NCBI RefSeq assembly: GCF_014385005.1 | Contig: NZ_JACRSZ010000015.1 | Span: forward strand, 35,291-99,290 | Origin: Jingyaoa shaoxingensis | GTDB taxonomy: Bacteria > Bacillota > Clostridia > Lachnospirales > Lachnospiraceae | Direction: 5' to 3' | Length of the DNA: 64,000 nt | Shown: one piece after another, positions 16,595 to 25,667 of the stretch | How the letters are laid out: each line of letters begins with the position of its first letter | Numbering within the stretch: the first letter of the stretch is position 1 | The notes under the pieces: model-generated | Seen by the model: the letters and a program-made list of their open reading frames with translations, nothing else | The model's database searches: none | What the model was told of the DNA's origin: nothing | Made by a program: the position numbers and the translations under genes

Positions 16595-18190
16595 ATGGGA
16601 AACTTGAAAGTTGTTATTGCAGACGATGAGGAACGAATCTGCCAGCTGATTCAGGCATTAATAAACTGGGATCGTCTGGGAATGGAGATCGCAGGAATGG
16701 CGCACAACGGGATCGAAGCATTTGATGTGGTGCAGAAGGTGTGTCCGGATATCCTGATCACAGACATCCGGATGCCCGGATTGTCAGGTCTGGAATTAAT
16801 TGAGAAAGTAAAGGAAGCTTGCCCGGAGGTGGAGATTATTATCATCAGTGGTTATGCTCATTTTGAATATGCGCAGCAGGCTATCCGGTTTGGTGTGGGT
16901 CACTATCTGTTGAAGCCGATCAATAAGGCGGAACTGACAGAGACACTGGAGAAGCTGAAGAGTAAGATCGGTCAGCGGCAAGAATTTGAGAGGGACAAGC
17001 AGGTCCTGATCCAGAAGGCGCAGAAGAATGAAGATTATATGCGCAGCAAGCTGCTGACGCAGCTTTTAAACGGGGAACCGGTATCCCTGACAGAAGAGAT
17101 TCTGCAGAATCAGTATGGAATTACGCTAAAAGCCGGGCTAATTCAGCCATTTAGCCTGAAGATGGACTGCGAGGAAGAGGCACTTGGTACTTCCTCTGTA
17201 TCTGTTCTGATGGAAAAGGCACTGGAGATTCTGGACCGGAACCTTCGGGAAAAAAGGCTGGATCCGATTATGGAATGTCAGGGATTTTACTGTATCGGTT
17301 TGTTGAATTATGAAAGCAGGCAGCAGGAGGATGTGCGCAGGATTCTGAAGAATGCGCTGGCGCAGATGGAACTGCAGAAGGCCATTTTCAAATCGGTAGA
17401 ATTTTCTATGGCGCTGGGAAAAGCCGTGAGAAGAGCAGAAGAACTGGAAGATGCAGGACCGGAGTTGTCCAGGCTGATCTGCCAGAGGCTGGTAAAGGGC
17501 AGCGGTCGGATTCTGGAGCAGCAGGAGAACTATTCTTCCCTGCAGGGAGAACGGCTGCTGGACAAATATATTCGTGAGATCACTCATGCCGTGGAAGTGA
17601 TGAGTACAGATCTTGCGGATGAATCAGCTGTTTATCTGCAGAAAAAGGTCAGTGAGGCAAGGAATCCACGGGGCTGCGATATCCTGGATCTTGTATACAG
17701 CGCAGCAGATGTCTTTACAGCGTGCATACAGATCGCCAACCGCACCGAATGTCTGGAAGCTTTTCGCAGACAGTGTGAACAGTGCGCAAGTGTGGAAAAA
17801 CTCTTTGCCACTTTGCGGGAATTCCAGCAGAAATACGTTCGTGAGATAGAAGAAAAGCGGGAAAATGACAGAGTGCGTCCGATCCGCCGGGCCAAAGAAT
17901 ACATTCAGAATCATTACGGGGAGCCGATTACTCTGGAAGAGGTCAGCAGCGAAGTAGGCTTAAGTCCGACTTATTTCAGCGTATTATTTAAGAAGACAGA
18001 AGGGGAAGGCTTTGCCAGATATCTGATCAATGTGCGGATGGAACAGGCGAAGATCCTTTTGCGTGAGACCAATCTTCCGGTGGTGGAGATCTGTAAAAAA
18101 GTAGGTTACAACGATCTGAAGCATTTTACCCAGACCTTTGAAAAGTCTACCGAAGTGAAACCATCTACTTACCGGAAGTTATACGGCTGA
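16595..18190 (+). CDS. yesN: YesN-type response regulator (REC + AraC DNA-binding domain)
   Basis: A 531-residue transcription factor. The N-terminal receiver domain has the acidic pair D10/D11, phospho-acceptor Asp57 in DILITDIRMPG and the KPI near residue 107. A long helical middle section follows, and the C-terminal AraC domain contains two helix-turn-helix motifs (ITLEEVSSEVGLSPTYFSVL and LPVVEICKKVGYNDLKHFTQ). YesN proteins activate sugar-uptake genes when phosphorylated by a YesM kinase; the kinase gene follows 17 bases later. The RbsACB operon upstream is the probable target. Confidence 0.93.
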   Translation: MGNLKVVIADDEERICQLIQALINWDRLGMEIAGMAHNGIEAFDVVQKVCPDILITDIRMPGLSGLELIEKVKEACPEVEIIIISGYAHFEYAQQAIRFGVGHYLLKPINKAELTETLEKLKSKIGQRQEFERDKQVLIQKAQKNEDYMRSKLLTQLLNGEPVSLTEEILQNQYGITLKAGLIQPFSLKMDCEEEALGTSSVSVLMEKALEILDRNLREKRLDPIMECQGFYCIGLLNYESRQQEDVRRILKNALAQMELQKAIFKSVEFSMALGKAVRRAEELEDAGPELSRLICQRLVKGSGRILEQQENYSSLQGERLLDKYIREITHAVEVMSTDLADESAVYLQKKVSEARNPRGCDILDLVYSAADVFTACIQIANRTECLEAFRRQCEQCASVEKLFATLREFQQKYVREIEEKRENDRVRPIRRAKEYIQNHYGEPITLEEVSSEVGLSPTYFSVLFKKTEGEGFARYLINVRMEQAKILLRETNLPVVEICKKVGYNDLKHFTQTFEKSTEVKPSTYRKLYG

Positions 18191-18207
18191 TCAGGAGAAT
18201 ACTTGCT

Positions 18208-19257
18208 ATGAAAGAAAGAAGAAATATTCGTTATATTTCCGGCAGAATCTGGTGGATGGGAATGGCAGTGCTGGCACTTCTGGTTATACTGACAGTGACT
18301 CAGGCAGTCCTGTTTTTTCAGGGGCAGGGACCGCTTTGGAATGTATTGTTGACAGTGGCGGTATTGATTGGGTATCTGATAGCAGCAGTATTCTGGATCA
18401 GCAGACCATATCAGCAGGCAGAAAAGACCATGGAGCGTTTTCTGGAAGGCTATATGGTTATGGCAGGAGATGGGGCGCGGGCAGCGTTGCTGACACCGAC
18501 GACTGCCGAAGAGATGAAGTTCATGGAGCATTTTCTGCATTCTCCGCAGATGATGGATCTGAATAAACGGCAGGCACAGTATCTGGCACTGCAGAATCAG
18601 ATTAATCCACATTTTTTATATAACACGTTGGAAAGCATCCGTGGAGAGGCTCTGATTGCCGGGCTGGATGGGGTGGCAGATATGACTGAAGCGCTGGCGA
18701 AGTTTTTCCGGTATACCATCACAAAAGTAGAAAATCTGGTATCAGTAGAGGAAGAACTGGATAACTGTGAGACTTATTTTGGCATTCAGAAGTATCGGTT
18801 CGGAGACCGGCTGAATCTGCATATTGAATACGATCCAAAAGAATATGAGAAGATCATGAACTGCCGGATTCCGAAGCTGACACTGCAGCCCATATTAGAG
18901 AACAGTATTATTCATGGAACGGAACTGAAGATCGGAGCGGGCAATCTGTATATTCGTTTCGCCTGCACCCAGGATCGTCTGATTATCTGTATCTCTGACG
19001 ATGGTGTGGGAATGGATGAGGAGACGCTGGCAGCCCTGAACCGGAAGCTGGGGAGGGGAAATGATTCCTTCGGTTCCCCGGATGAGAAAAAGGGCGGAAT
19101 CGCACTGGTTAATGTGAATAACCGCATCCATCTGATCTTTGGGGATGAATATGGCATGCATGTTTATTCGGTACAGCAGAGGGGAACAGATGTGGAGATT
19201 ACCATTCCGATCACGGCAAATGACCGGGATGTGAAGAACCGGAGTGTACTGTCATGA
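18208..19257 (+). CDS. yesM: YesM-type sensor histidine kinase lacking an extracytoplasmic sensor domain
   Basis: A 349-residue membrane kinase. Two hydrophobic helices (about 15-37 and 43-65) are joined by only a few residues, so the large external Cache-like domain of ordinary YesM proteins (about 580 residues) is missing. The kinase core is intact: the phospho-acceptor His135 in QNQINPHFLYNTLESIRGEA, then an HATPase domain with LQPILENSIIHG (N box), DDGVGM and KGGIALVNVNNRI. It overlaps the next gene by four bases. Such a kinase must sense within the membrane or through a partner protein; the adjacent inactive ABC protein is a candidate partner. Confidence 0.88.
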   Translation: MKERRNIRYISGRIWWMGMAVLALLVILTVTQAVLFFQGQGPLWNVLLTVAVLIGYLIAAVFWISRPYQQAEKTMERFLEGYMVMAGDGARAALLTPTTAEEMKFMEHFLHSPQMMDLNKRQAQYLALQNQINPHFLYNTLESIRGEALIAGLDGVADMTEALAKFFRYTITKVENLVSVEEELDNCETYFGIQKYRFGDRLNLHIEYDPKEYEKIMNCRIPKLTLQPILENSIIHGTELKIGAGNLYIRFACTQDRLIICISDDGVGMDEETLAALNRKLGRGNDSFGSPDEKKGGIALVNVNNRIHLIFGDEYGMHVYSVQQRGTDVEITIPITANDRDVKNRSVLS

Positions 19258-20729
19258 GAAAAGAAATTTTGCGAATGGAGCGGGTTACCTACAAAGAAGC
19301 GGATATGACCAGGCTGGAGGATTTTAATCTGCAGATCTATGAGGGCGAGATCATGGGAATGCTGCCATTTAACGGGCAGGGTATGGCTGATCTCTTGAAG
19401 CTTCTGCAGGTGAATCTGCCGTTGTATGACGGTTATATCTATTATAATGGGGAGCAGGTCAATTCCTGGAAAGAGTCATCCGGAACCCATAACCGGATCG
19501 GAGTGATTCAGGCTCAGAGTTCACTGGTAGAATCTATGACGATTGCAGATAATGTATTTGTTCTGAGGCAGGGATTCCGCCAGGAAGTCATTCACGAGGA
19601 ACTGTTGAACCGGCAGCTGCAGCCTTTTTTAAAAGAGATTGGCATGGAGATGACAGCGGAGACAAAAGTAGAGCGCCTGACGGTATTTCAGCGTGTCATC
19701 GTGGAACTGCTTCGCTCCGTGGTGGCGGGCAATCATCTGATTGTGCTGGAGGAGATCGGTGCTTTGATCAGTGACCGGGAACTGGAATATCTTCATCAGA
19801 TTCTGCACCATTATGCAGAGAAAGGCTTTTCCTTTCTGTACATCAGTCCTCATTTTGAGGAGGAGAATAACTTCTGTGACAGGATAGCGTTTCTGACTAA
19901 CGGACGGATCTGGAAAGTGATCCCCAAGGAAATGATGAAGAACCAGACATGGGAGATCTACGATTACAACCATTATAATATGGAATACAACCAGATGGTG
20001 CGTTTTCATCTGGAAAAAAGAGAACTCGAGGAAAAGACGCAGGAGATATATACCACCTGGCGTTCTTTCAGTGAAACTATGGGCAAAAAACTGGAATTTC
20101 CTATTTACCGCGGGGAATATCTGGCCGTTCAGATCCATGAGAATACGATTCTTCAGGAGATAATTGAAAAATTACAGACAGATACAGTAAAAGATGAAAA
20201 AGCGGCGGTTATTCAGGAATCTCCTACGGTCAGCATGATTTTTCACGGACTCAGCTATATGGATAACCTGTGCATGTCTCTTTCTAGAAGAATGGGAAAC
20301 ATCTGGAAAACCAGCAGCATACGGGGAAGTATCCGCAGAGAATATGAGAGTCTTCTGGGGGAAGAAGTTTTTGATATGAAGGTGGAAGATCTTAGTGAGA
20401 GGCAGAAATACCAGTTAATTTACAGCCGTGTGATGCTTCAGAATCCCCAGATTGTATATTGTATTAAACCATTCAAAGGAGCTGACCTGGCCCACCGGAT
20501 TCATATCTGGAAGCTGCTGGAGATGCTGCTGGACCGCGGAATCACAGTAGTGGACATCTCCCTGAATCTGTCTGATTCCCTGTCACTGGCAGACCGGCTG
20601 CTGATGATCGAACACGACGGAACCGTTCGGGAAATACCAAAAGAGGACTTTGCATTCGTACCGAGGAATGTACCGTGGAGAACCTTTTACAGAGGAAGTA
20701 AAACACAGGGAGCATATCACAAAAAATGA
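19254..20729 (+). CDS. Catalytically degenerate RbsA-like ABC protein (pseudo-ATPase)
   Basis: A 491-residue protein with the two-domain layout of RbsA/MglA ATPases but without the catalytic residues. In domain 1 the Walker A position reads PFNGQGMAD (38-46), with Met for the essential Lys and Ala for Ser; the signature region reads LTVFQRVIVELLRS and Walker B reads LIVLEEIGALIS. Domain 2 retains only VEDLSERQKYQLIYSRVML and ADRLLMIEHDG as family echoes. The reading frame is intact and four bases overlap the kinase gene, so it is a maintained gene and not debris. I infer a non-transporting regulatory role, perhaps docking to the RbsC-like permease or to the kinase. Direct ATP hydrolysis appears unlikely. 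Confidence 0.8.
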   Translation: MRKEILRMERVTYKEADMTRLEDFNLQIYEGEIMGMLPFNGQGMADLLKLLQVNLPLYDGYIYYNGEQVNSWKESSGTHNRIGVIQAQSSLVESMTIADNVFVLRQGFRQEVIHEELLNRQLQPFLKEIGMEMTAETKVERLTVFQRVIVELLRSVVAGNHLIVLEEIGALISDRELEYLHQILHHYAEKGFSFLYISPHFEEENNFCDRIAFLTNGRIWKVIPKEMMKNQTWEIYDYNHYNMEYNQMVRFHLEKRELEEKTQEIYTTWRSFSETMGKKLEFPIYRGEYLAVQIHENTILQEIIEKLQTDTVKDEKAAVIQESPTVSMIFHGLSYMDNLCMSLSRRMGNIWKTSSIRGSIRREYESLLGEEVFDMKVEDLSERQKYQLIYSRVMLQNPQIVYCIKPFKGADLAHRIHIWKLLEMLLDRGITVVDISLNLSDSLSLADRLLMIEHDGTVREIPKEDFAFVPRNVPWRTFYRGSKTQGAYHKK

Positions 20730-20740
20730 TATGCTCCCTG
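20706..20740. terminator. Perfect inverted repeat between convergent genes
   Basis: AGGGAGCATATCA (20707-20719) and TGATATGCTCCCT (20727-20739) are perfect complements around an A-rich loop. The stop codon of the upstream gene lies in the right arm. There is no long T-run on either strand, so it could be a bidirectional terminator or a mRNA 3'-end protector. Confidence 0.6.
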
Positions 20741-20748
20741 AATCGTTG

Positions 20749-22065
20749 TCAGGAAATCAGCCAGTCGATAAGATTGATGGATTTTATACCTTCATAAGAA
20801 GAATCCATTCCGGGATTCATGGAAAGAACAATCTTTTCATAGTTATCATTGATTTTTTGCAGTGGAGCAAGTTCTCTTTTACGGACATCTTCACCTGTCA
20901 TGGATTCTGTTACCTGAACATACAGTTTATCATCTGCTTTCGTTGCAATAAAGTCTACTTCTGATTGATCTACCTTACCGATTGATACATCGTAACCACG
21001 ACGGAGAAGTTCAAAATACACAATATTTTCTAATGCATGACCACTGTCACGATCCCTGAAGCCCAGCAAATAATTTCTGAGACCAATATCGACAATGTAA
21101 TATTTTCCCAATGTCCGCAAAAACGCTTTTCCCTTGATATCAAATCGTTTAATTTCATAAAAGAAATAGGATTCCAGAAGTGCATTGATGTATGCCTGTA
21201 CAGTATGGGCGCTTGGTGTCCCTTTTCGTTTGCCGTCTTCGAGCAGTCCTTCATTTACAAGGATGTTCCCAATGGAGGATACGGATATGTTGCTGCCAAT
21301 ATTATCGGCCAGAAACAGAACAATTTTTTTCAGGAGAACAGGATCTGTGATATTCTTTTGTCCACGGCGTTTTTCGCGTTCGAGAATATCTCTTACAATT
21401 ACAGTGGAGTAGATCCCTTCAAGTAAAACCAGTGCTTTTTCCTGATCTAATCCAACATCAGCAATACCAGGCATACCGCCAAAGCGCATGTAGGCATCAA
21501 AAATTTCACGAATCTCATACGGGTCGTCATTTTGATCAAACGCCTGTTTTCTCGTGCCGCCTAATGCACTTTTGGTTTCTCTGATTTCAAATCCGTAAAA
21601 AGATAAAAATTCAGAGAAAGACAATGGAAGCATTTTTATTTCAACACACCTGCCGGATAAATAGGTGGAATATTCGGAGGAGAGCATATAGGCATTGGAA
21701 CCAGTAACATAAATATCGCAGTTAAAATCAACACGGAGCGAATTGACAGTATCTTCCCAGTTAGGAATACGCTGGACTTCATCAAAGAAAAGATACATTC
21801 TTTTATCCGGTACGATGTGCTGCTTTACGTATTCATAAAAATCATCATTGGTCATACTTTTAAAAGCATGAGATTCAAAATTCATTTCAAGAATCTGCTC
21901 TTCTGTGATGCCACTTTCCTTTAAATGAAGAGTCATGAGTTTCAGCAGGCTGGATTTGCCACACCTGCGAATTCCGGTGACAACCTTCACAGGTTCTGTG
22001 TCCTGAAAGGCAATCATTTTATTCAAGTATAAATCTCTTTTTTGCAGTTTGTGTGTATCAATCAT
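20749..22065 (-). CDS. AAA_14/DUF4143 ATP-binding protein
   Basis: A 438-residue cytoplasmic protein with an N-terminal P-loop ATPase (VVTGIRRCGKSSLLKLM, Walker A; MYLFFDEVQRI, Walker B) and a C-terminal DUF4143 domain. The C-terminal segment SEVDFIATKADDKLYVQV resembles a PD-(D/E)XK nuclease core, but VQVT stands where ExK would be expected, so nuclease activity is doubtful. The start at 22065 follows AAGGAGG by eight bases; the in-frame ATG further upstream lacks a site. These proteins are abundant in gut anaerobes and mostly uncharacterised. It is a single-gene unit convergent with the two-component operon. Confidence 0.88.
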   Translation of the reverse strand: MIDTHKLQKRDLYLNKMIAFQDTEPVKVVTGIRRCGKSSLLKLMTLHLKESGITEEQILEMNFESHAFKSMTNDDFYEYVKQHIVPDKRMYLFFDEVQRIPNWEDTVNSLRVDFNCDIYVTGSNAYMLSSEYSTYLSGRCVEIKMLPLSFSEFLSFYGFEIRETKSALGGTRKQAFDQNDDPYEIREIFDAYMRFGGMPGIADVGLDQEKALVLLEGIYSTVIVRDILEREKRRGQKNITDPVLLKKIVLFLADNIGSNISVSSIGNILVNEGLLEDGKRKGTPSAHTVQAYINALLESYFFYEIKRFDIKGKAFLRTLGKYYIVDIGLRNYLLGFRDRDSGHALENIVYFELLRRGYDVSIGKVDQSEVDFIATKADDKLYVQVTESMTGEDVRKRELAPLQKINDNYEKIVLSMNPGMDSSYEGIKSINLIDWLIS

Positions 22066-22203
22066 TTGACATTCCTCCTTATAGGTAGAGTGTAGCATAA
22101 AATTTTGAAAAAATAAAGTTTATGCACTGAATTGCAAAAACTTTTAAAAAATAACTTTTTTTGCACTACATAGACATATTTTTGCATGTAAACAATTCGT
22201 CGA

Positions 22204-22232
22204 TTGACGAAAATACCAGCTATAGTGTATAC
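22204..22232 (+). promoter_or_regulatory. Possible promoter of the XRE gene
   Basis: TTGACG (22204-22209) and GTATAC (22227-22232) have a 17-base spacer, about 30 bases before the start codon. The -10 match is only moderate. Confidence 0.4.
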
Positions 22233-22263
22233 CAGAGTCAGAAAAGGATGGAGGAACTGATAA

Positions 22264-23454
22264 ATGGATGCAAAGAAGTTTGGTGCATTTATTTCTGACA
22301 GAAGAAAACAGCAGTATATGACGCAGGCAGAGCTTGCAGGGAAGATCGGTGTGACGGATAAGGCAGTCAGCCGTTGGGAACGAGGACTGGGATTTCCGGA
22401 TATTAACACCATGGAACCGCTTGCAGATGCACTGGGGATCTCATTGCTGGAATTGATGAGGTCAGAGGTACAGGATGCAGACAATGATCCAAAAGCAGAG
22501 ACAATGAGCCGGGAAGGATGGAATAGCCAGAAAGAACAAAAATGTGGAACTTCCCAGACGGACGGAGAAAACAAGAATGATGGGGAGCCTCAAAATGGAA
22601 GTGTGACGAAAGAAAAAGACACATTATACACATCAGCGGAGGTGACAGAGATGATGCACACCATGGAAGAGATTCGAAAGCAGCAACAGCATCAGGATAA
22701 GATGGCAGGCTACCTTGCAATACCCGTGATTTTGATTGTGACAATCCTGACTAAGCTGTCCGGGCAGGCTAGTCTGGGAGGCGCTGTTTTTGTCGGTTTC
22801 CTTGGTGCAGGACCGGTAGTATCCGGCTATTATCTCTGGAAAAACCGGGCAGATGCAGAGAGCCGGAGAATCTATGGAGCCTTTACTTTTCTGCTGGCAG
22901 GATTTTTTCTGGTATTGTGTTCGGTTATGATACCGGACAGTTTCTGGGATCATCATGCCCAGGGAGCAAATCTTGTTACCTGTATGCTCAATCTGGGACT
23001 TATGGTTTATCTGGATTATCATGTTCTGAAAAGCTTGCGTCGGGAGAAGAAAGGTCTGATTGCCGGTTTTATGGTGCTGATTGTAAATATTCTGCTTGTT
23101 GTATGGACGTTGCATGGATTTGCAGCCAGATCTATTGAGAATGCCGTGGGTACCAGCCGGGGAGATGTGGCAGAGCAGTATGCCACACAGCTTCTTATCA
23201 ATGAAAAAGATCTTGAAGAGGACTGGGTAGTGGGGTATAGTTATAACCAGATCGATCTGCATCCGGATGTCTATCGTGTAGCATTTACCTATTATGCCAA
23301 TGCAGAAGACGCAGAAACTGGTGAAGAAAGCTGCTACGGATATGATATTCAGGTGGATTCGGATTACAAAATAACCATAAAAGAGGAAAGCACTGCGATT
23401 GGTGAAGATATGTGGACAGAGATGTCCCAGGAGAGTGAGACGGAAGTATCATGA
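22264..23454 (+). CDS. XRE-type HTH protein with C-terminal membrane domain
   Basis: A 396-residue protein of unknown role. Residues 1-70 form an XRE helix-turn-helix (MTQAELAGKIGVTDKAVSRW is the recognition region). A charged, low-complexity linker (about 75-140) leads to roughly five membrane helices between 145 and 290, and a hydrophilic C-terminal domain (about 300-396) rich in acidic residues. Such fusions of a repressor domain to membrane segments occur in Clostridia and may sense envelope state. GGAGG lies before the ATG. The next gene encodes a HAD phosphatase 54 bases later, possibly co-transcribed. Confidence 0.8.
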   Translation: MDAKKFGAFISDRRKQQYMTQAELAGKIGVTDKAVSRWERGLGFPDINTMEPLADALGISLLELMRSEVQDADNDPKAETMSREGWNSQKEQKCGTSQTDGENKNDGEPQNGSVTKEKDTLYTSAEVTEMMHTMEEIRKQQQHQDKMAGYLAIPVILIVTILTKLSGQASLGGAVFVGFLGAGPVVSGYYLWKNRADAESRRIYGAFTFLLAGFFLVLCSVMIPDSFWDHHAQGANLVTCMLNLGLMVYLDYHVLKSLRREKKGLIAGFMVLIVNILLVVWTLHGFAARSIENAVGTSRGDVAEQYATQLLINEKDLEEDWVVGYSYNQIDLHPDVYRVAFTYYANAEDAETGEESCYGYDIQVDSDYKITIKEESTAIGEDMWTEMSQESETEVS

Positions 23455-23508
23455 TACAGATATCAGATCAAACAAAGCAGCTAAGGCAGTGCGGAAAAAG
23501 GACAATAT

Positions 23509-24153
23509 ATGAGATACAAATTAGCCATATTCGATTTAGACGGAACCATTTTAGATACTTTAGAGGACCTGGCAGACAGCACGAATTATGCGCTGTCTGT
23601 TTATCATATGCCGGAGCATACCATTGATGAGGTACGCTGGTTTGTGGGAAATGGCATACATAAGCTGATCGAGCGTGCGGTGCCGAAGGGCAGCAGTGAC
23701 GAGCAGATTGAGCAGGTATTTACTACATTTAAAGAATATTACAAAGACCATTGTGCAGTGAAAACCCGTCCCTATAGCGGCATCATGGAGCTTTTAAAGA
23801 GTTTACGTGAAAAAGGCATCCTCACAGCGGTAGTCTCTAACAAAGGGGACTTTGCGGTGCAGATTCTCTGTGAAGACTATTTCAGGGGAATGTTTGATTT
23901 TGCAGTGGGCGAGCGGGAAGGCATCCGCAGAAAACCGGCACCGGACAGCGTACTGGCGGTTCTGGAAAAGTTTCAGATCAGCAAAGACGAGGCAGTCTAT
24001 ATCGGCGATTCTGAAGTAGATATCCAGACTGCTTTCCATGCCGGTATGAAAGAAATCGCAGTCACATGGGGATTCCGTCCGGAAAGTTTCTTAAAAGAAA
24101 ACGGGGCGGACTGCATTGTCCATACCCCGGAAGAACTGTTGGAGAGGCTTTAA
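23509..24153 (+). CDS. HAD-IA family phosphatase (phosphoglycolate phosphatase-like)
   Basis: A 214-residue HAD hydrolase. Motif I FDLDGTILDT gives nucleophile Asp9 and acid/base Asp11; motif II is VVSNK, motif III the Lys in RRKPAPDS, and motif IV YIGDSEVD. A helical cap between residues 15 and 80 is of the subclass I type seen in Gph and PpaX. The cytoplasmic substrate is a small phosphorylated metabolite, possibly 2-phosphoglycolate or pyrophosphate. No neighbour specifies its pathway. Confidence 0.9.
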   Translation: MRYKLAIFDLDGTILDTLEDLADSTNYALSVYHMPEHTIDEVRWFVGNGIHKLIERAVPKGSSDEQIEQVFTTFKEYYKDHCAVKTRPYSGIMELLKSLREKGILTAVVSNKGDFAVQILCEDYFRGMFDFAVGEREGIRRKPAPDSVLAVLEKFQISKDEAVYIGDSEVDIQTAFHAGMKEIAVTWGFRPESFLKENGADCIVHTPEELLERL

Positions 24154-24216
24154 AAATATACCCAAACAAACGATTTCTTTTCGTATTTTTCCTGATATAA
24201 AAAAGAGTGAAAAGAA

Positions 24217-24245
24217 TTGACACGACAATTTTTTTATTATACAGT
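24217..24245 (+). promoter_or_regulatory. Promoter of the nucleoside ABC operon
   Basis: TTGACA (24217-24222) and TACAGT (24240-24245) are separated by 17 bases, about 50 bases before the start codon. Confidence 0.6.
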
Positions 24246-24297
24246 TATAATCGTGAGTACTAATAAAACTTTTATATTTTTGAGGAGGAAGCAGAGG

Positions 24298-25473
24298 ATG
24301 AAACGTACAAAATTACTTGCAGTGTTAATGACAACAGCAATCGCAGCTACAGGTGCGGTGTGTGCAGCAGATGCAGAAGGTATTGCGGCAGAGAATCTGA
24401 AGGTCGGAGCCATCTACATCGGTGATGAAAACGAAGGTTATACCGCTGCACATATGGCAGGTATAGATGAGATGATGGAGACATTTGGGCTGGAAGAATC
24501 TCAGGTGATTGAGAAGACTCTGATCGGGGAAGACGAGACATGTTATGACGCTGCAGCAGATCTGGCAGACCAGGGATGCCAGATTATCTTTGGTACCAGC
24601 TTTGGTCATGAGACTTATCTGATTCAGGCAGCAGGCGAGTTCCCGGACGTACAGTTCTGTCATGCAACAGGATATCAGGCAGCAAGCAGCGGACTGGATA
24701 ACATGCACAACTACTTCGATAACATCTATGAAGCAAGATATGTATCCGGTGTGGTTGCAGGAATGAAGCTGAATGAGATGATCGAGAATGGTGACATTAC
24801 AGAAGAACAGGCAAGAATCGGATACGTTGGTGCATATCCATACGCAGAAGTAATTTCTGGATTTACATCCTTCTATCTTGGTGCAAAGAGCCAGTGCCCA
24901 TCCGTTACTATGGAAGTAAAATACACCAACAGCTGGGCAAGCTTTGACCTGGAAAAAGAATGTGCAGAAGCTCTGATCGCAGACGGATGTGTACTGATCG
25001 GACAGCATGCAGATACCACAGGTGCTCCTACCGCAGCTCAGGCAGCAGGCGTTCCATGTGTAGGTTACAACGTAGACATGATCGAGACTGCTCCTGACAG
25101 TGCACTGACCTCTTCCAGCAATAACTGGGGTGTATATTACACTTACGCAGTACAGTGCATGATCGACGGAACAGAGATTGAAAAAGACTGGACAGCAGGT
25201 CTGAAGGACGGCGCTGTTCTGATTACTCCTCTGAATGAAAAGGCAGTAGCAGAAGGAACACAGGAAGTTGTAGACGAAGTAGAGAGCCAGATTGAAGACG
25301 GATCTCTGCACGTATTTGATACAGCTACATGGACAGTAGATGGTAAGACACTGGATACTTACGAAAAGAACGGTATCGAGTATATCTCTGACGGATATTT
25401 CCACGAATCTGAATATGGATCAGCTCCGGCATTTGATATCATCATCGATGGTATTGATTCTATCGTAGAATAA
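24298..25473 (+). CDS. BMP family ABC transporter substrate-binding protein (PnrA-like)
   Basis: A 391-residue exported binding protein. A signal peptide (MKRTKLLAVLMTTAIAATG) is followed by a BMP/PnrA domain with VGAIYIGDENEGYTAAH near residue 37, the QIIFGTSFGHE segment, RIGYVGAYPYAEVISGF and VLIGQHADTTGAPTAAQ. PnrA-type proteins bind purine nucleosides. A Cys near residue 22 might be lipidated, but the lipobox is poor. AGGAGG precedes ATG 24298. The permease and ATPase genes follow after an unusual hairpin-rich gap, so the binding protein is probably made in excess. Confidence 0.9.
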   Translation: MKRTKLLAVLMTTAIAATGAVCAADAEGIAAENLKVGAIYIGDENEGYTAAHMAGIDEMMETFGLEESQVIEKTLIGEDETCYDAAADLADQGCQIIFGTSFGHETYLIQAAGEFPDVQFCHATGYQAASSGLDNMHNYFDNIYEARYVSGVVAGMKLNEMIENGDITEEQARIGYVGAYPYAEVISGFTSFYLGAKSQCPSVTMEVKYTNSWASFDLEKECAEALIADGCVLIGQHADTTGAPTAAQAAGVPCVGYNVDMIETAPDSALTSSSNNWGVYYTYAVQCMIDGTEIEKDWTAGLKDGAVLITPLNEKAVAEGTQEVVDEVESQIEDGSLHVFDTATWTVDGKTLDTYEKNGIEYISDGYFHESEYGSAPAFDIIIDGIDSIVE

Positions 25474-25495
25474 GAAACAGGGAAACCTATCAAAG

Positions 25496-25637
25496 GGGGT
25501 TGCAGCAATGCAGCCCCTATATTTTATAGCAGGAGCTATAAAATATAGAGCCTCTGGCAGATTGCAGAGGTGCGCAGAAGAAACATGTCATGCAGGCATG
25601 ACGCGCACCTCGCAGCAAATACGCCAAGGCGTATTTG
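25496..25637 (+). repeat. Chain of five stem-loops between the binding-protein and ATPase genes
   Basis: In 142 bases there are: an 8-bp stem 25496-25503/25510-25517; a perfect 13-bp stem 25518-25530/25535-25547 with an AGGA loop; CCTCTG 25551-25556 with CAGAGG 25565-25570; a 9-bp stem 25567-25575/25603-25611 enclosing GTCATGC/GCATGAC (25587-25593/25596-25602); and a perfect 10-bp palindrome 25616-25625/25628-25637. None ends in a long T-run. The array could stabilise the binding-protein mRNA, lower downstream expression, or be a dispersed intergenic element. Confidence 0.85.
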
Positions 25638-25667
25638 ATAATACAGCCGACATAAGGAGGAACATAC

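Noticed and set aside
24325..25404. 359-codon open frame on the minus strand
   Set aside because: It lies wholly inside the BMP binding-protein gene, is extremely Cys-rich and has no ribosome binding site; a shadow of codon usage.
25496..25637. Riboswitch in the BMP operon
   Set aside because: The structure is a series of simple local hairpins and lies after the first gene; no purine-riboswitch or other known aptamer pattern is visible.
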